The notes under the pieces: model-generated
The model's input: the letters and a program-made list of their open reading frames with translations, nothing else
The model's database searches: none
Told to the model about the DNA's origin: nothing
Part shown: positions 25,897 to 32,884 of the stretch, piece by piece
How positions within the stretch are numbered: the stretch's first letter is position 1
Layout of the letters: every line of letters begins with the position of its first letter
Made by a program: the position numbers and the translations under genes
Assembly: GCF_014207595.1 (NCBI RefSeq)
Contig: NZ_JACHGY010000001.1
Span: forward strand, 3,416,836-3,480,835
DNA: 64,000 nt
Source: Algisphaera agarilytica
Lineage (GTDB): Bacteria; Planctomycetota; Phycisphaerae; Phycisphaerales; Phycisphaeraceae
Direction of reading: 5' to 3'

Positions 25897-26844
25897 TTAA
25901 GCCTGCGACATCTCGTGCTTGAGCACGCGCAACTGCACCGGTAGAGCGAACTTCATGTCCTCTTCGATGATGTACGACTCGTCGATGTGGCCGTCGTGTT
26001 TCTCGACGAGCGTTTCGATGACACCCTTGACCAGGTCTTCCGGCGCGGAGGCGCCCGCGGTGATGAGCACGGTATCGACCCCTTCGAACCATTCGTCGCG
26101 CAGCTCGGACGCATCGTCGATGAGGTGTGAAGGTGTGCCGTCGGTGATGCTGATCTCGGTCAGACGGACGGAGTTGGACGAGTTCTTGCTGCCCACCACG
26201 ATTGTCAGGTCGGCACACGGCGCGAGTTGACGCACCGCGTGCTGGCGGTTGGTCGTGGCGTAGCAGATATCTTCCTTCGGCGGGGCGGTGCACCAGTGGA
26301 ACTTCTTCTTGATGGCCGCGATGATCACGTTGGCGTCGTCGACACTGAGCGTGGTCTGGGTGAGGTAGATCAGGCCCTGCGATTCGGGGAAGTCGAGCTT
26401 GTCGACGTCTTCGGGGGTCTCGACGATGTGCATGACCTCGGGCGCCTCGCCGTAGGTGCCGATGATCTCCTGGTGGTCGGCGTGGCCGATGAGCAGGATC
26501 TGTTTGCCCATCTTGGCGTAGCGGCGGGCTTCGACGTGGACCTTGGTCACCAGGGGGCAGGTCGCGTCGATCATGCGGAGGTTGCGGGCTTCGGCATCGA
26601 CGCGGACCTGTGGGCTGACGCCGTGGGCGCTGAACACCACGGTGTTGTCCGGCGGGACCTCGTCGATGGATTCAACAAACGTCACGCCCTGCTGCACGAA
26701 GCGGTCGACCACGTGCTTGTTGTGCACGATCTCGTGGTAGACGTACAGCGGTGTGCCGATGAGGTCGACCAGTTCCTGGACGGTATCGATGGCCATGTGG
26801 ACGCCGGCACAGAAGCCGCGTGGGTTGGCGAGGATGATCTGCAT
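25897..26844 (-). CDS. ispH: IspH: HMBPP reductase of the MEP isoprenoid pathway
   Basis: The 315-residue product has the three iron-sulfur cysteines in GFCAGVHMA, DATCPLVTKVH and DICYATTNRQ, plus the conserved FSAHGVSP, GHADHQE and SKNSSNS segments. It reduces 4-hydroxy-3-methylbut-2-enyl diphosphate to IPP and DMAPP in the cytosol, the last step of the MEP pathway. IspG, the preceding enzyme, is encoded at 62487-63740. TAAAAT ends 6 nt before the ATG with no Shine-Dalgarno sequence, so a leaderless mRNA is likely. Confidence 0.97.
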   Translation of the reverse strand: MQIILANPRGFCAGVHMAIDTVQELVDLIGTPLYVYHEIVHNKHVVDRFVQQGVTFVESIDEVPPDNTVVFSAHGVSPQVRVDAEARNLRMIDATCPLVTKVHVEARRYAKMGKQILLIGHADHQEIIGTYGEAPEVMHIVETPEDVDKLDFPESQGLIYLTQTTLSVDDANVIIAAIKKKFHWCTAPPKEDICYATTNRQHAVRQLAPCADLTIVVGSKNSSNSVRLTEISITDGTPSHLIDDASELRDEWFEGVDTVLITAGASAPEDLVKGVIETLVEKHDGHIDESYIIEEDMKFALPVQLRVLKHEMSQA

Positions 26845-26850
26845 GCTCTG

Positions 26851-26856
26851 ATTTTA
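26851..26856 (-). promoter_or_regulatory. -10 element of ispH (leaderless type)
   Basis: TAAAAT on the minus strand ends 6 nt before the ATG at 26844. Confidence 0.65.
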
Positions 26857-26865
26857 GCCGGTTCT

Positions 26866-26934
26866 GTAGGTCAGGCATGTCTGCCTGACATCGGTTTGCT
26901 TTGAGGCCGCGTCAGGCAAGCATGCCTGACCTAC
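26866..26934. repeat. Palindromic intergenic repeat of the GTAGGTCAGGCATG type
   Basis: GTAGGTCAGGCATG-CTGCCTGAC (26866-26889) and its near-exact complement (26911-26934; two adjacent mismatches) form a 24-bp stem. It lies between the GT9 gene and ispH, upstream of the ispH -10 element. The sequence family differs from the GTTTAGCGGGCG repeats. Confidence 0.75.
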
Positions 26935-26946
26935 GAAACGACGAAG

Positions 26947-27819
26947 TCATTGCAGCACCAGTTCGGTAACTCGTTCGATCGTGAGCCAATCCATGCCCGT
27001 CGGTTCGTCGGGGGCCACTACGGTCACCTCCGGGCCACGCGGTGCCCAGACCTCGGGGTCGGTCGGGCCGAACAGGGCGGTGGTGGGCAGCCCGAGCTGC
27101 GCCGCCAGATGCGTCGGGCCCGCGTCGTTGCCGAGGAATGCAGATGCTCCCAGCAGCTGCTCGACCAGGTGCTCGATCGAGGCGCAGCCCACCGCGTGGT
27201 AGCGTTCGTGCCACTGCTCAACCACCTCCTGCTGCCAACGCGAAGCCTCGGCCTCGCCGAAGATCACACGCACCGAACGGTGCTGCTCGTGGCAGCGATC
27301 CAGCAACGCCTCGAACCGCTCGCGGTGCCAACATTTTTCACGCGTCCCGCTCCCGGGGTGGATCACCAAAGGCCCATACGGATCACTCCGCCGCGGCACC
27401 TCGATCTCGGCGAGGGCGATGCCGTGGCTCAGCAGTTTTTCGCGGTGCCAATCCGCAAGGTGCCCGTACCACTCCTTCGGCGGGCGGGTATCCAGACACA
27501 CCAAATTGCACTGCGGGGCCAGCCGAACCACGTGCTCCGCCCAGGGATCGTCGTCGCGGCTGACAAAACTGATGACGGTCTTTGCGTCCTCGAACAACTC
27601 CGCCACCGCCGGGCTCAGCGTGTGCGGCCCGTCTTCGCTGTGCAGGCGGGTGAACTCGAACAGCTCGATGTCCATCGCCGAGACGTCTTCGATCAGAGCC
27701 GAGGCCAGCCGCCCGCGTGACCACGGCGCGACGAGCGTCGTTGGCCCCTCAAGCCCGCGCAAGAGCGGCAGGATAAGGGCAAAGTCCCCCAGTGCGGCTT
27801 GATGGAATACCAGATTCAT
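26947..27819 (-). CDS. Glycosyltransferase family 9 (heptosyltransferase-like)
   Basis: The 290-residue product has the ADP-heptose:LPS heptosyltransferase pattern. HQAALGDFALILPLLRGL is the N-terminal acceptor loop, VIHPGSGTREKCWHRERFEALL the nucleotide-sugar region, and FLGNDAGPTHLAAQLGLPTTALFGPTDP the diagnostic GT9 motif. It probably adds a sugar to an outer-membrane glycolipid at the inner face of the membrane. The SulP gene ends 18 bp upstream on the same strand, so the two may be co-transcribed. Donor and acceptor are unknown. Confidence 0.88.
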   Translation of the reverse strand: MNLVFHQAALGDFALILPLLRGLEGPTTLVAPWSRGRLASALIEDVSAMDIELFEFTRLHSEDGPHTLSPAVAELFEDAKTVISFVSRDDDPWAEHVVRLAPQCNLVCLDTRPPKEWYGHLADWHREKLLSHGIALAEIEVPRRSDPYGPLVIHPGSGTREKCWHRERFEALLDRCHEQHRSVRVIFGEAEASRWQQEVVEQWHERYHAVGCASIEHLVEQLLGASAFLGNDAGPTHLAAQLGLPTTALFGPTDPEVWAPRGPEVTVVAPDEPTGMDWLTIERVTELVLQ

Positions 27820-27837
27820 TCGGTGCTCGGGTAACGT

Positions 27838-29682
27838 TCAAGACGCGGGCTCGGGCGTTTCGTCCGCCTTCGGCCCCACCAGCAATCTCGCCCGCTCCAC
27901 GGCCGCCTTCGCGGCGCTGAACGGCTCGTTGTCCGACACGATCACGTTCTCCTCGCCCAGATCGTCAACGAGCCCGTACTCACGCATACGATCGTACATC
28001 CGAGGCCGCAATCCACAAAGGATCAGATGACGATCGGCCTTCTTCATCTGCCGGTTGAACTGCTCGATCACGTGCATGATCGTGGCGTCGACCATGTGGG
28101 TCCGCTTCAGCCGCAGGATCACCGCCCGGGCGTCGGACGCCAACAAGTCGTTGAAACGGTCCTGGAGGTCGTCTGCCGCGGCGAAAAACAGGTTGCCCTC
28201 GACCTGGAGGAAGACGATATCGGGGTCGGCGTCGTGGTCGGCATCGCCCTCGCCGCAGATGCTCTGGGGCTTGTCGCCCTTGAGCGGCCGTTCGATGAAA
28301 CCCGAGGCCACGCCGGGCGTCCGCACCATCTCGGTGATGTAGAGTTGGCGGGCGCGTTGCAGGTACAGGGCGATGGTCAGGAAGATCCCGACGAACACGG
28401 CGATCTCCAGCGACAGAATCAGCGTCGCGACGAACGTCCCGATACAGACCAAATGGTCGGCCGGGTTGCTCTTGGCGATGCGGCGCACGTAGTCCAGGTC
28501 GATCAGGCCGTAGGCGATCACGAAGAGGATCGCGGCGATGCTGGTCATGGGGATGTACCGCGCCGCGGGGGCGAGCGCGATGAAGATGACGGCGACAAAC
28601 ACCCCGGTCATCAGCCCGGCGAAGCGGGTCCGGGCCCCCGCCGCCTCGTTGAGCGCGCTGCGGGAGTAGCTGCCGGTGGAGGGGATGCAGCTGAAGAAGC
28701 CGCCGACGACGTTGGTCGTGCCGACGCAGAGGAACTCCTGGTTGGCGTCGATGCGGTCGCCCGAGCGGGCGGCGAGTTTCTTGCCGATGCCGTAGGCGTC
28801 GAGCATGCCCACCAGCGCGATCGCCAACGCCGGGGCAAACATCGGGCGGTACGCGTGCCAGTCCAGCTCCGGCAACGCCAGCTTCGGCAGCCCGCGGTCC
28901 AGGTCGCCAACCAGCGCCAGGTCCGCCTCAGTCCAGTTCATCAGATACACCACCACGCCCCCCGCGACGGTCGCCAACAGGTACGACGGCAGCCACTTGC
29001 TGATGCGCTTGCAGACCAGCACGATCGCCAGGCTGAACAAGCCCACCGCGATCGGCTCCCAGCTGATGTGCTGCGCGTTCAGCCGGATCGCCTGAAACAG
29101 CCGGTCGATCTTCTCGCCGACGCCCTGGAAGTTGCTCGAGGTGTCCTGCAGGCTCACGCCGATGAACGCGGGCACCTGCCCGACCGCGATCAGCACGCCC
29201 GCCCCGGCACTGAACCCCACGATGACCGAGTGGCTGACGAACCGCACCAGCTCGCCCATCCGCGCCAGCGCAAACAAAATCTGGATCAGCCCCGCGAAGA
29301 CCGTCAGCATGATCGCGACCTGCAACACCTGCCCCTCGGTCACGGCCAACGCCACGAACCCGCTGCTCACCAGCAGGCTCATCGTGTTGGTCGGGCCCAG
29401 CGAGAGGTGCGGGCTGGAGGTCAGAAACGCCCCAACGATGGCGCCGACGATCGCGGTGTAGACCCCGTAGATCGGCGGCACCCCGGCGATCGTCGCGAAC
29501 GCCATCGACTGCGGGATCGCGACCATCGCCACGGTCAGCCCCGCGATGGCGTCGCCGCGAAATTGGGTCGGGTTGTATTGGCGGGTCGTGCGGGCCAGGG
29601 ACGTCCCGGCCGACAACACCGGCGAAGCGGCGAATCGGCAGCCGGCCACGCAGGTCTTGGATGTACGACCGAAGAATCCCAT
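27838..29682 (-). CDS. SulP family anion transporter with STAS domain
   Basis: The 614-residue product begins with QYNPTQFRGDAIAGLTVAMVAIPQSMAFATIAGVPPIYGVYTAIVG, the hallmark start of SulP/SLC26 carriers. About twelve membrane segments follow (residues 40-445), with NVVGGFFSCIPSTGSYSRSALNEAAGARTRFAG in the centre. A C-terminal STAS domain (about 480-600) contains LKRTHMVDATIMHVIEQFNRQM. SulP proteins move sulfate, bicarbonate or other anions. In a sulfatase-rich genome sulfate is plausible but unproven. TAGTCT ends 6 nt before the ATG. Confidence 0.92.
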   Translation of the reverse strand: MGFFGRTSKTCVAGCRFAASPVLSAGTSLARTTRQYNPTQFRGDAIAGLTVAMVAIPQSMAFATIAGVPPIYGVYTAIVGAIVGAFLTSSPHLSLGPTNTMSLLVSSGFVALAVTEGQVLQVAIMLTVFAGLIQILFALARMGELVRFVSHSVIVGFSAGAGVLIAVGQVPAFIGVSLQDTSSNFQGVGEKIDRLFQAIRLNAQHISWEPIAVGLFSLAIVLVCKRISKWLPSYLLATVAGGVVVYLMNWTEADLALVGDLDRGLPKLALPELDWHAYRPMFAPALAIALVGMLDAYGIGKKLAARSGDRIDANQEFLCVGTTNVVGGFFSCIPSTGSYSRSALNEAAGARTRFAGLMTGVFVAVIFIALAPAARYIPMTSIAAILFVIAYGLIDLDYVRRIAKSNPADHLVCIGTFVATLILSLEIAVFVGIFLTIALYLQRARQLYITEMVRTPGVASGFIERPLKGDKPQSICGEGDADHDADPDIVFLQVEGNLFFAAADDLQDRFNDLLASDARAVILRLKRTHMVDATIMHVIEQFNRQMKKADRHLILCGLRPRMYDRMREYGLVDDLGEENVIVSDNEPFSAAKAAVERARLLVGPKADETPEPAS

Positions 29683-29688
29683 GCCCTC

Positions 29689-29694
29689 AGACTA
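29689..29694 (-). promoter_or_regulatory. -10 element of the SulP gene (leaderless type)
   Basis: TAGTCT on the minus strand ends 6 nt before the ATG at 29682. Confidence 0.45.
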
Positions 29695-29760
29695 GCAACT
29701 CCGCGCAAACGGTGCCCCTCGCGGCTGTTGTGGGTGCGACGCGTCCGCTCGACCTCGCGG

Positions 29761-29899
29761 TGAATCACGGCCGATAACGCAAAACGCCCTCGGATTCCGT
29801 GATTCAAATCAACGGGTTTGTCCTCGCGGTCGCCTTAAGCGGCCCCTCCCATTCGCCGATCCACCTGAAGAGGCCCGTCGTCCCGAAGACGACCCCTCT
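29761..29899. promoter_or_regulatory. Control region upstream of the sigma factor gene
   Basis: TGAATCACGG (29761-29770) and CCGTGATTCA (29797-29806) are a perfect 10-bp inverted pair 26 bp apart, a possible regulator site. Nearer the gene, AGAGG-GTCGTC pairs with GACGAC-CCTCT (29869-29899) around a small loop and could form a leader hairpin ending about 55 nt before the Shine-Dalgarno sequence. Both roles are inferred. Confidence 0.4.
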
Positions 29900-29971
29900 C
29901 GCCGTGCGGGACCCCATCAATCCGGGGGTTTCGAAATGCACGGCGAAGCACTGGAGAGGAATCTGCCGCCG

Positions 29972-30856
29972 ATGGCCAAATCGACCCGCGTGAAAACCGA
30001 TCTTGAGTTGTATCTCAAGCAGATCGACGAGTCTCCGTTGCTCACCGCTGACGAGGAGAAGTACCTCGCCCGCAAGATCATCAACGAGGGCTGCATGGAG
30101 TCGCGCGAACGCATGATCCGCAGCAACCTGCGTCTCGTCGTCGCTATGGCCAAACGCTACATGAACCGCGGCCTGCCCCTGCAGGACCTCATCGAAGAAG
30201 GCAACGTCGGCCTGATGAAAGCCGTCGAGGGCTTCAACCCCGACATGGGGGCCCGCTTCTCGACCTACGGCTGCTGGTGGATTAAGCAGGCGATCAAACG
30301 CGCCCTGATCAACGCCGTGCAGCCCATCCACATCCCCGCCTACATGGTTGAGCTGATCGCCAAGTGGAAGAAGGCGTCGCGCGACCTCGAAGAAAAGCTC
30401 GGCCGCCAGCCCACCATCCAGGAGCTCGCCGAGGAGATGGACCTGCCCGCCAAAAAGGTCCGTATCATCCGCAAGGCGGTCAAGGCCAGCCAACGTCCCA
30501 GCCAGACCGGCAGCGGCGAAGACGGCGAAGGCCCGTCGCTCGACGAGATCGTCCGCGACGAACGCAACCTCCGCCCGGACGAACAGGTCCTGCTCGACGA
30601 CGATCTGCAGACCATCAGCGCTCTGCTCGACGCGATCGATCAGCGTGAAGCGACCATCCTCCGCCTCCGCTACGGCCTGGACGGCAACGAACCGCTCACC
30701 CTCAAAGAGATCGGCACCCACGTCGGCCTCACCCGCGAACGCGTCCGTCAGATCGAGATCGAAGCGCTCAAGAAACTCAACCAACGCCTCGAATCCGATC
30801 GCCCCCTCGCCGCCGTCCGCGCCAAGGCGGACATGGAAGCCCGCAAGTCGGCTTGA
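29972..30856 (+). CDS. Primary-type sigma-70 factor (short RpoD/SigA)
   Basis: The 294-residue product has region 1.2 (TDLELYLKQIDESPLLTADEEKYLARKI), region 2 (RSNLRLVVAMAKRYMNRGLPLQDLIEEGNVGLMKAVEGF, FSTYGCWWIKQAIKRAL), region 3 and region 4 with the -35-binding helix-turn-helix (LTLKEIGTHVGLTRERVRQIEIEALKKLNQRL). It lacks the long non-conserved region 1.1 part of E. coli RpoD, so it may be the housekeeping factor in short form or an RpoS-like paralogue. GGAGAGGA at 29953-29960 fixes the ATG at 29972 rather than 29936. Unlike many neighbours it has a leader. Confidence 0.92.
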   Translation: MAKSTRVKTDLELYLKQIDESPLLTADEEKYLARKIINEGCMESRERMIRSNLRLVVAMAKRYMNRGLPLQDLIEEGNVGLMKAVEGFNPDMGARFSTYGCWWIKQAIKRALINAVQPIHIPAYMVELIAKWKKASRDLEEKLGRQPTIQELAEEMDLPAKKVRIIRKAVKASQRPSQTGSGEDGEGPSLDEIVRDERNLRPDEQVLLDDDLQTISALLDAIDQREATILRLRYGLDGNEPLTLKEIGTHVGLTRERVRQIEIEALKKLNQRLESDRPLAAVRAKADMEARKSA

Positions 30857-30871
30857 TTCTTTTGCCTTACC

Positions 30872-30892
30872 CCCTCTCCCTCCGGGAGAGGG
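30872..30892. repeat. CCCTCTCCC/GGGAGAGGG hairpin
   Basis: CCCTCTCCC (30872-30880) and GGGAGAGGG (30884-30892) form a 9-bp stem with a 3-nt loop, 16 bp after the sigma factor stop codon. The same type occurs at 32766-32795 and 32849-32872. It is a widespread intergenic repeat in GC-rich bacteria and may act as a terminator. Confidence 0.6.
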
Positions 30893-30943
30893 TTGGGGTG
30901 AGGGCGCTTGCCGTAGTGTTATTGATGCGGCTTGTCTTGAGCG

Positions 30944-31264
30944 TTACAAACCACCGGCTTGCTGCCGCAAGGTCTTCCATGCCTGCTTTTTAGCCGCATC
31001 CTTCTCATCTTTCGTCCGGGTGAACCCGACAACCAAGATTCCGATTACCGTAAGAGGGATGCCGACGATCGCACCTATACGAGCTTGCTTTGCAAGCCAA
31101 TTCAGGATGGGCGTGATGTCGTGATTTGAGTTTTGGGGAAGCATGGCCAGCATGAGTGCGGCTGCGACAGGTACCCCGAGAACAACAACACCCGTAACCA
31201 GTGTGATTGCGCCGTAGCGCTGCCCTGGGCGGCGAAATCTGGCTCGCGTTTGCGAAGTGAACAT
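30944..31264 (-). CDS. Hypothetical two-helix membrane protein
   Basis: The 106-residue product has membrane segments at about residues 20-42 (ITLVTGVVVLGVPVAAALMLAML) and 63-83 (RIGAIVGIPLTVIGILVVGF), and a basic C-terminal tail (TKDEKDAAKKQAWKTLRQQ). No family is recognised. The base composition is less GC-rich than its neighbours. It lies between the convergent sigma factor gene and gcvT. Confidence 0.5.
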   Translation of the reverse strand: MFTSQTRARFRRPGQRYGAITLVTGVVVLGVPVAAALMLAMLPQNSNHDITPILNWLAKQARIGAIVGIPLTVIGILVVGFTRTKDEKDAAKKQAWKTLRQQAGGL

Positions 31265-31353
31265 ACCGGTGTTATCGACCAGGATCGCTACAGGCCGAAC
31301 CTAGATTCACGATGAAGTTGAATCAGGCCACCTTGGTAGCCAATCATCGACGC

Positions 31354-32481
31354 TCAGCGTCCGCGCTTGTAGAACGGCAGCGGCACCAACTCCGCCTCCG
31401 CTTCCGACGATCCCACCGCCACGGTCACGGTATCGCCGGTGGTGGCGGTGTTGGGTTGGAGGTAAGCCATCGCGATGGGGCAGCCCAGCGTGGGGGAGAG
31501 GCAGCCGCTGGTGACCGTGCCTATGACCTGGCCGTCGCGTTTGATCTCGGCGCCTTGGCGGGGGGTGCGTTGGCCGTCGATCTTCATTCCCACGAGGGTC
31601 TTGGGCGTGCCCTCGGCGTTGATCTTTTCCAACGCGTCCTGGCCGATGAAACGCGGGATCTCGACGTCGTCCTCGTCGGTGACGTGTTTTTCCAGCGAGA
31701 CCGCGAAGCCGAGCCCAGCACTCAGCGGGTCGGTTTCTTCGTCGAGCTCGTGGCCGTAGAGCGGCATGCCCGCTTCCAGACGCAGCGAGTCGCGGGCACC
31801 CAGGCCCGCGGGTTTGATCGCGGCGGCCTCGCCCTTCTCTTTGAGCAGCAGCTTCATCGCCATGCCCGCCATGTTCGCGCCGAGGATCACCTCGACGCCG
31901 TCTTCGCCCGTGTAGCCCGTCCGGCTGACGGTCATCTTCAGGATGAGCAGGTTCTTCAGGGCGAAGGTGTAGTTCTTGAGGGTGGGGATTTCTTTGGAGA
32001 ACTCGCCGATCTTTTCGATGACTTCGGGCCCTTGCACGGCAAGCATCGCGGTGCCTTCGGTGATGTCTACGAGTTTGATAGCGAAGCTGCCCGATTCTTT
32101 CACCGCATCGAAGTGGGCGAGCAGCTTGGTGCGGTTCGACGCGTTGACCACGAGCATCCAGTGGTCGTCGTAGCGGTAGACCAGCACGTCGTCCTTCACG
32201 CCGCCTTGCTCGTTGCAGACCAGCGCGTAGCGGCAGGTCTTGGTCTTCATGTTCGAGATCTTGCGGGTGAGCACGGTCTCGAGGAACTTGCGGGCGTGGC
32301 GGCCGGTGATCTTGAATCGGCCCATGTGCGAGACGTCGAAGATCGAGCCGGAGTTCCGGGTGTGGTTGTGCTCGTCGATGATCGAGCCGTAGTGCAGCGG
32401 CATCTCCCAGCCGGCAAAGTCAACGAGCTTCGCGCCGTTCTCGGCGTGGAATTTTTTGAACGGGGTGTCAAGCAGGGCCAA
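31354..32481 (-). CDS. gcvT: GcvT: aminomethyltransferase of the glycine cleavage system
   Basis: The product is about 375 residues. TPFKKFHAENGAKLVDFAGWEMPLHYGSIIDEHNHTRNSGSIFDVSHMGR is the T-protein N-terminus, RTGYTGEDGVEV the folate-binding region and LEAGMPLYGHELDEETDPLSAGLGFAV the later signature. It transfers the aminomethyl carbon from lipoylated H-protein to tetrahydrofolate. No ATG fits the homology start. TTG at 32481 is proposed because GGAG lies 7 nt upstream and LLDTPFKKFH follows at once. No gcvH or gcvP is adjacent. The small lipoprotein gene lies 59 bp upstream. Confidence 0.9.
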   Translation of the reverse strand: MALLDTPFKKFHAENGAKLVDFAGWEMPLHYGSIIDEHNHTRNSGSIFDVSHMGRFKITGRHARKFLETVLTRKISNMKTKTCRYALVCNEQGGVKDDVLVYRYDDHWMLVVNASNRTKLLAHFDAVKESGSFAIKLVDITEGTAMLAVQGPEVIEKIGEFSKEIPTLKNYTFALKNLLILKMTVSRTGYTGEDGVEVILGANMAGMAMKLLLKEKGEAAAIKPAGLGARDSLRLEAGMPLYGHELDEETDPLSAGLGFAVSLEKHVTDEDDVEIPRFIGQDALEKINAEGTPKTLVGMKIDGQRTPRQGAEIKRDGQVIGTVTSGCLSPTLGCPIAMAYLQPNTATTGDTVTVAVGSSEAEAELVPLPFYKRGR

Positions 32482-32540
32482 GGGCAAACTCCATGGGCCG
32501 TTGCAGCGGAGCCGCAACGAACGGTGGGGCGGGGTACGAG

Positions 32541-32696
32541 TCAGATAAGCGTCAGCAGTAGCGAAGCGAGACGCATCGATCCGCGGAAGATCGGGTCCCA
32601 CGACACACAGCCGGAGCCGATCACGAGCAAGGCCCCGCAGAGCAGCGTGGTAAACAGACGCGAACGCAGAGCTTTGGTGCGGGGACGGATCATCAT
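32541..32696 (-). CDS. Very small lipoprotein upstream of gcvT
   Basis: The 51-residue product has a basic start (MMIRPRTKALRSRL), a hydrophobic stretch (FTTLLCGALLVIGSGC) ending in a lipobox Cys at about residue 30, and then only about 21 residues (VSWDPIFRGSMRLASLLLTLI). The start at 32696 is chosen because TATCAT ends 7 nt upstream, so the ATG at 32705 would fall inside the -10 element. No family is recognised. Its evidence is the lipobox plus the promoter spacing. Confidence 0.5.
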   Translation of the reverse strand: MMIRPRTKALRSRLFTTLLCGALLVIGSGCVSWDPIFRGSMRLASLLLTLI

Positions 32697-32703
32697 GCCG
32701 TGC

Positions 32704-32709
32704 ATGATA
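32704..32709 (-). promoter_or_regulatory. -10 element of the small lipoprotein gene (leaderless type)
   Basis: TATCAT on the minus strand ends 7 nt before the ATG at 32696. It may also drive gcvT. Confidence 0.45.
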
Positions 32710-32765
32710 ACGATGCGGGGGTGCGTGTGGGGGCGTTCAACGTGCCGACGTGAAGCTTGCCTTAA

Positions 32766-32872
32766 CCCCCTCTCCTACCGGGAGAGGGCTGGGGAGAGGG
32801 CGGGTTGAATACTTTGTGTGTTGGCTTCGTGAAGACAGAAGCGCGAGTGCCCTCTCCTGTGGGGAGAGGGGA
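32766..32872. repeat. Two CCCTCTCC/GGAGAGGG hairpins
   Basis: One hairpin lies at about 32766-32795 and a second at about 32849-32872, in the gap before the end of ftsI. They are the same type as the repeat at 30872. The second could end the ftsI transcript on the minus strand. Confidence 0.55.
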
Positions 32873-32884
32873 CCAAGGCATTAT

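Noticed and set aside
31312-32808. 498-codon open frame antisense to gcvT
   Set aside because: The minus-strand GcvT homology covers nearly the whole frame, and the antisense translation has no recognisable features.
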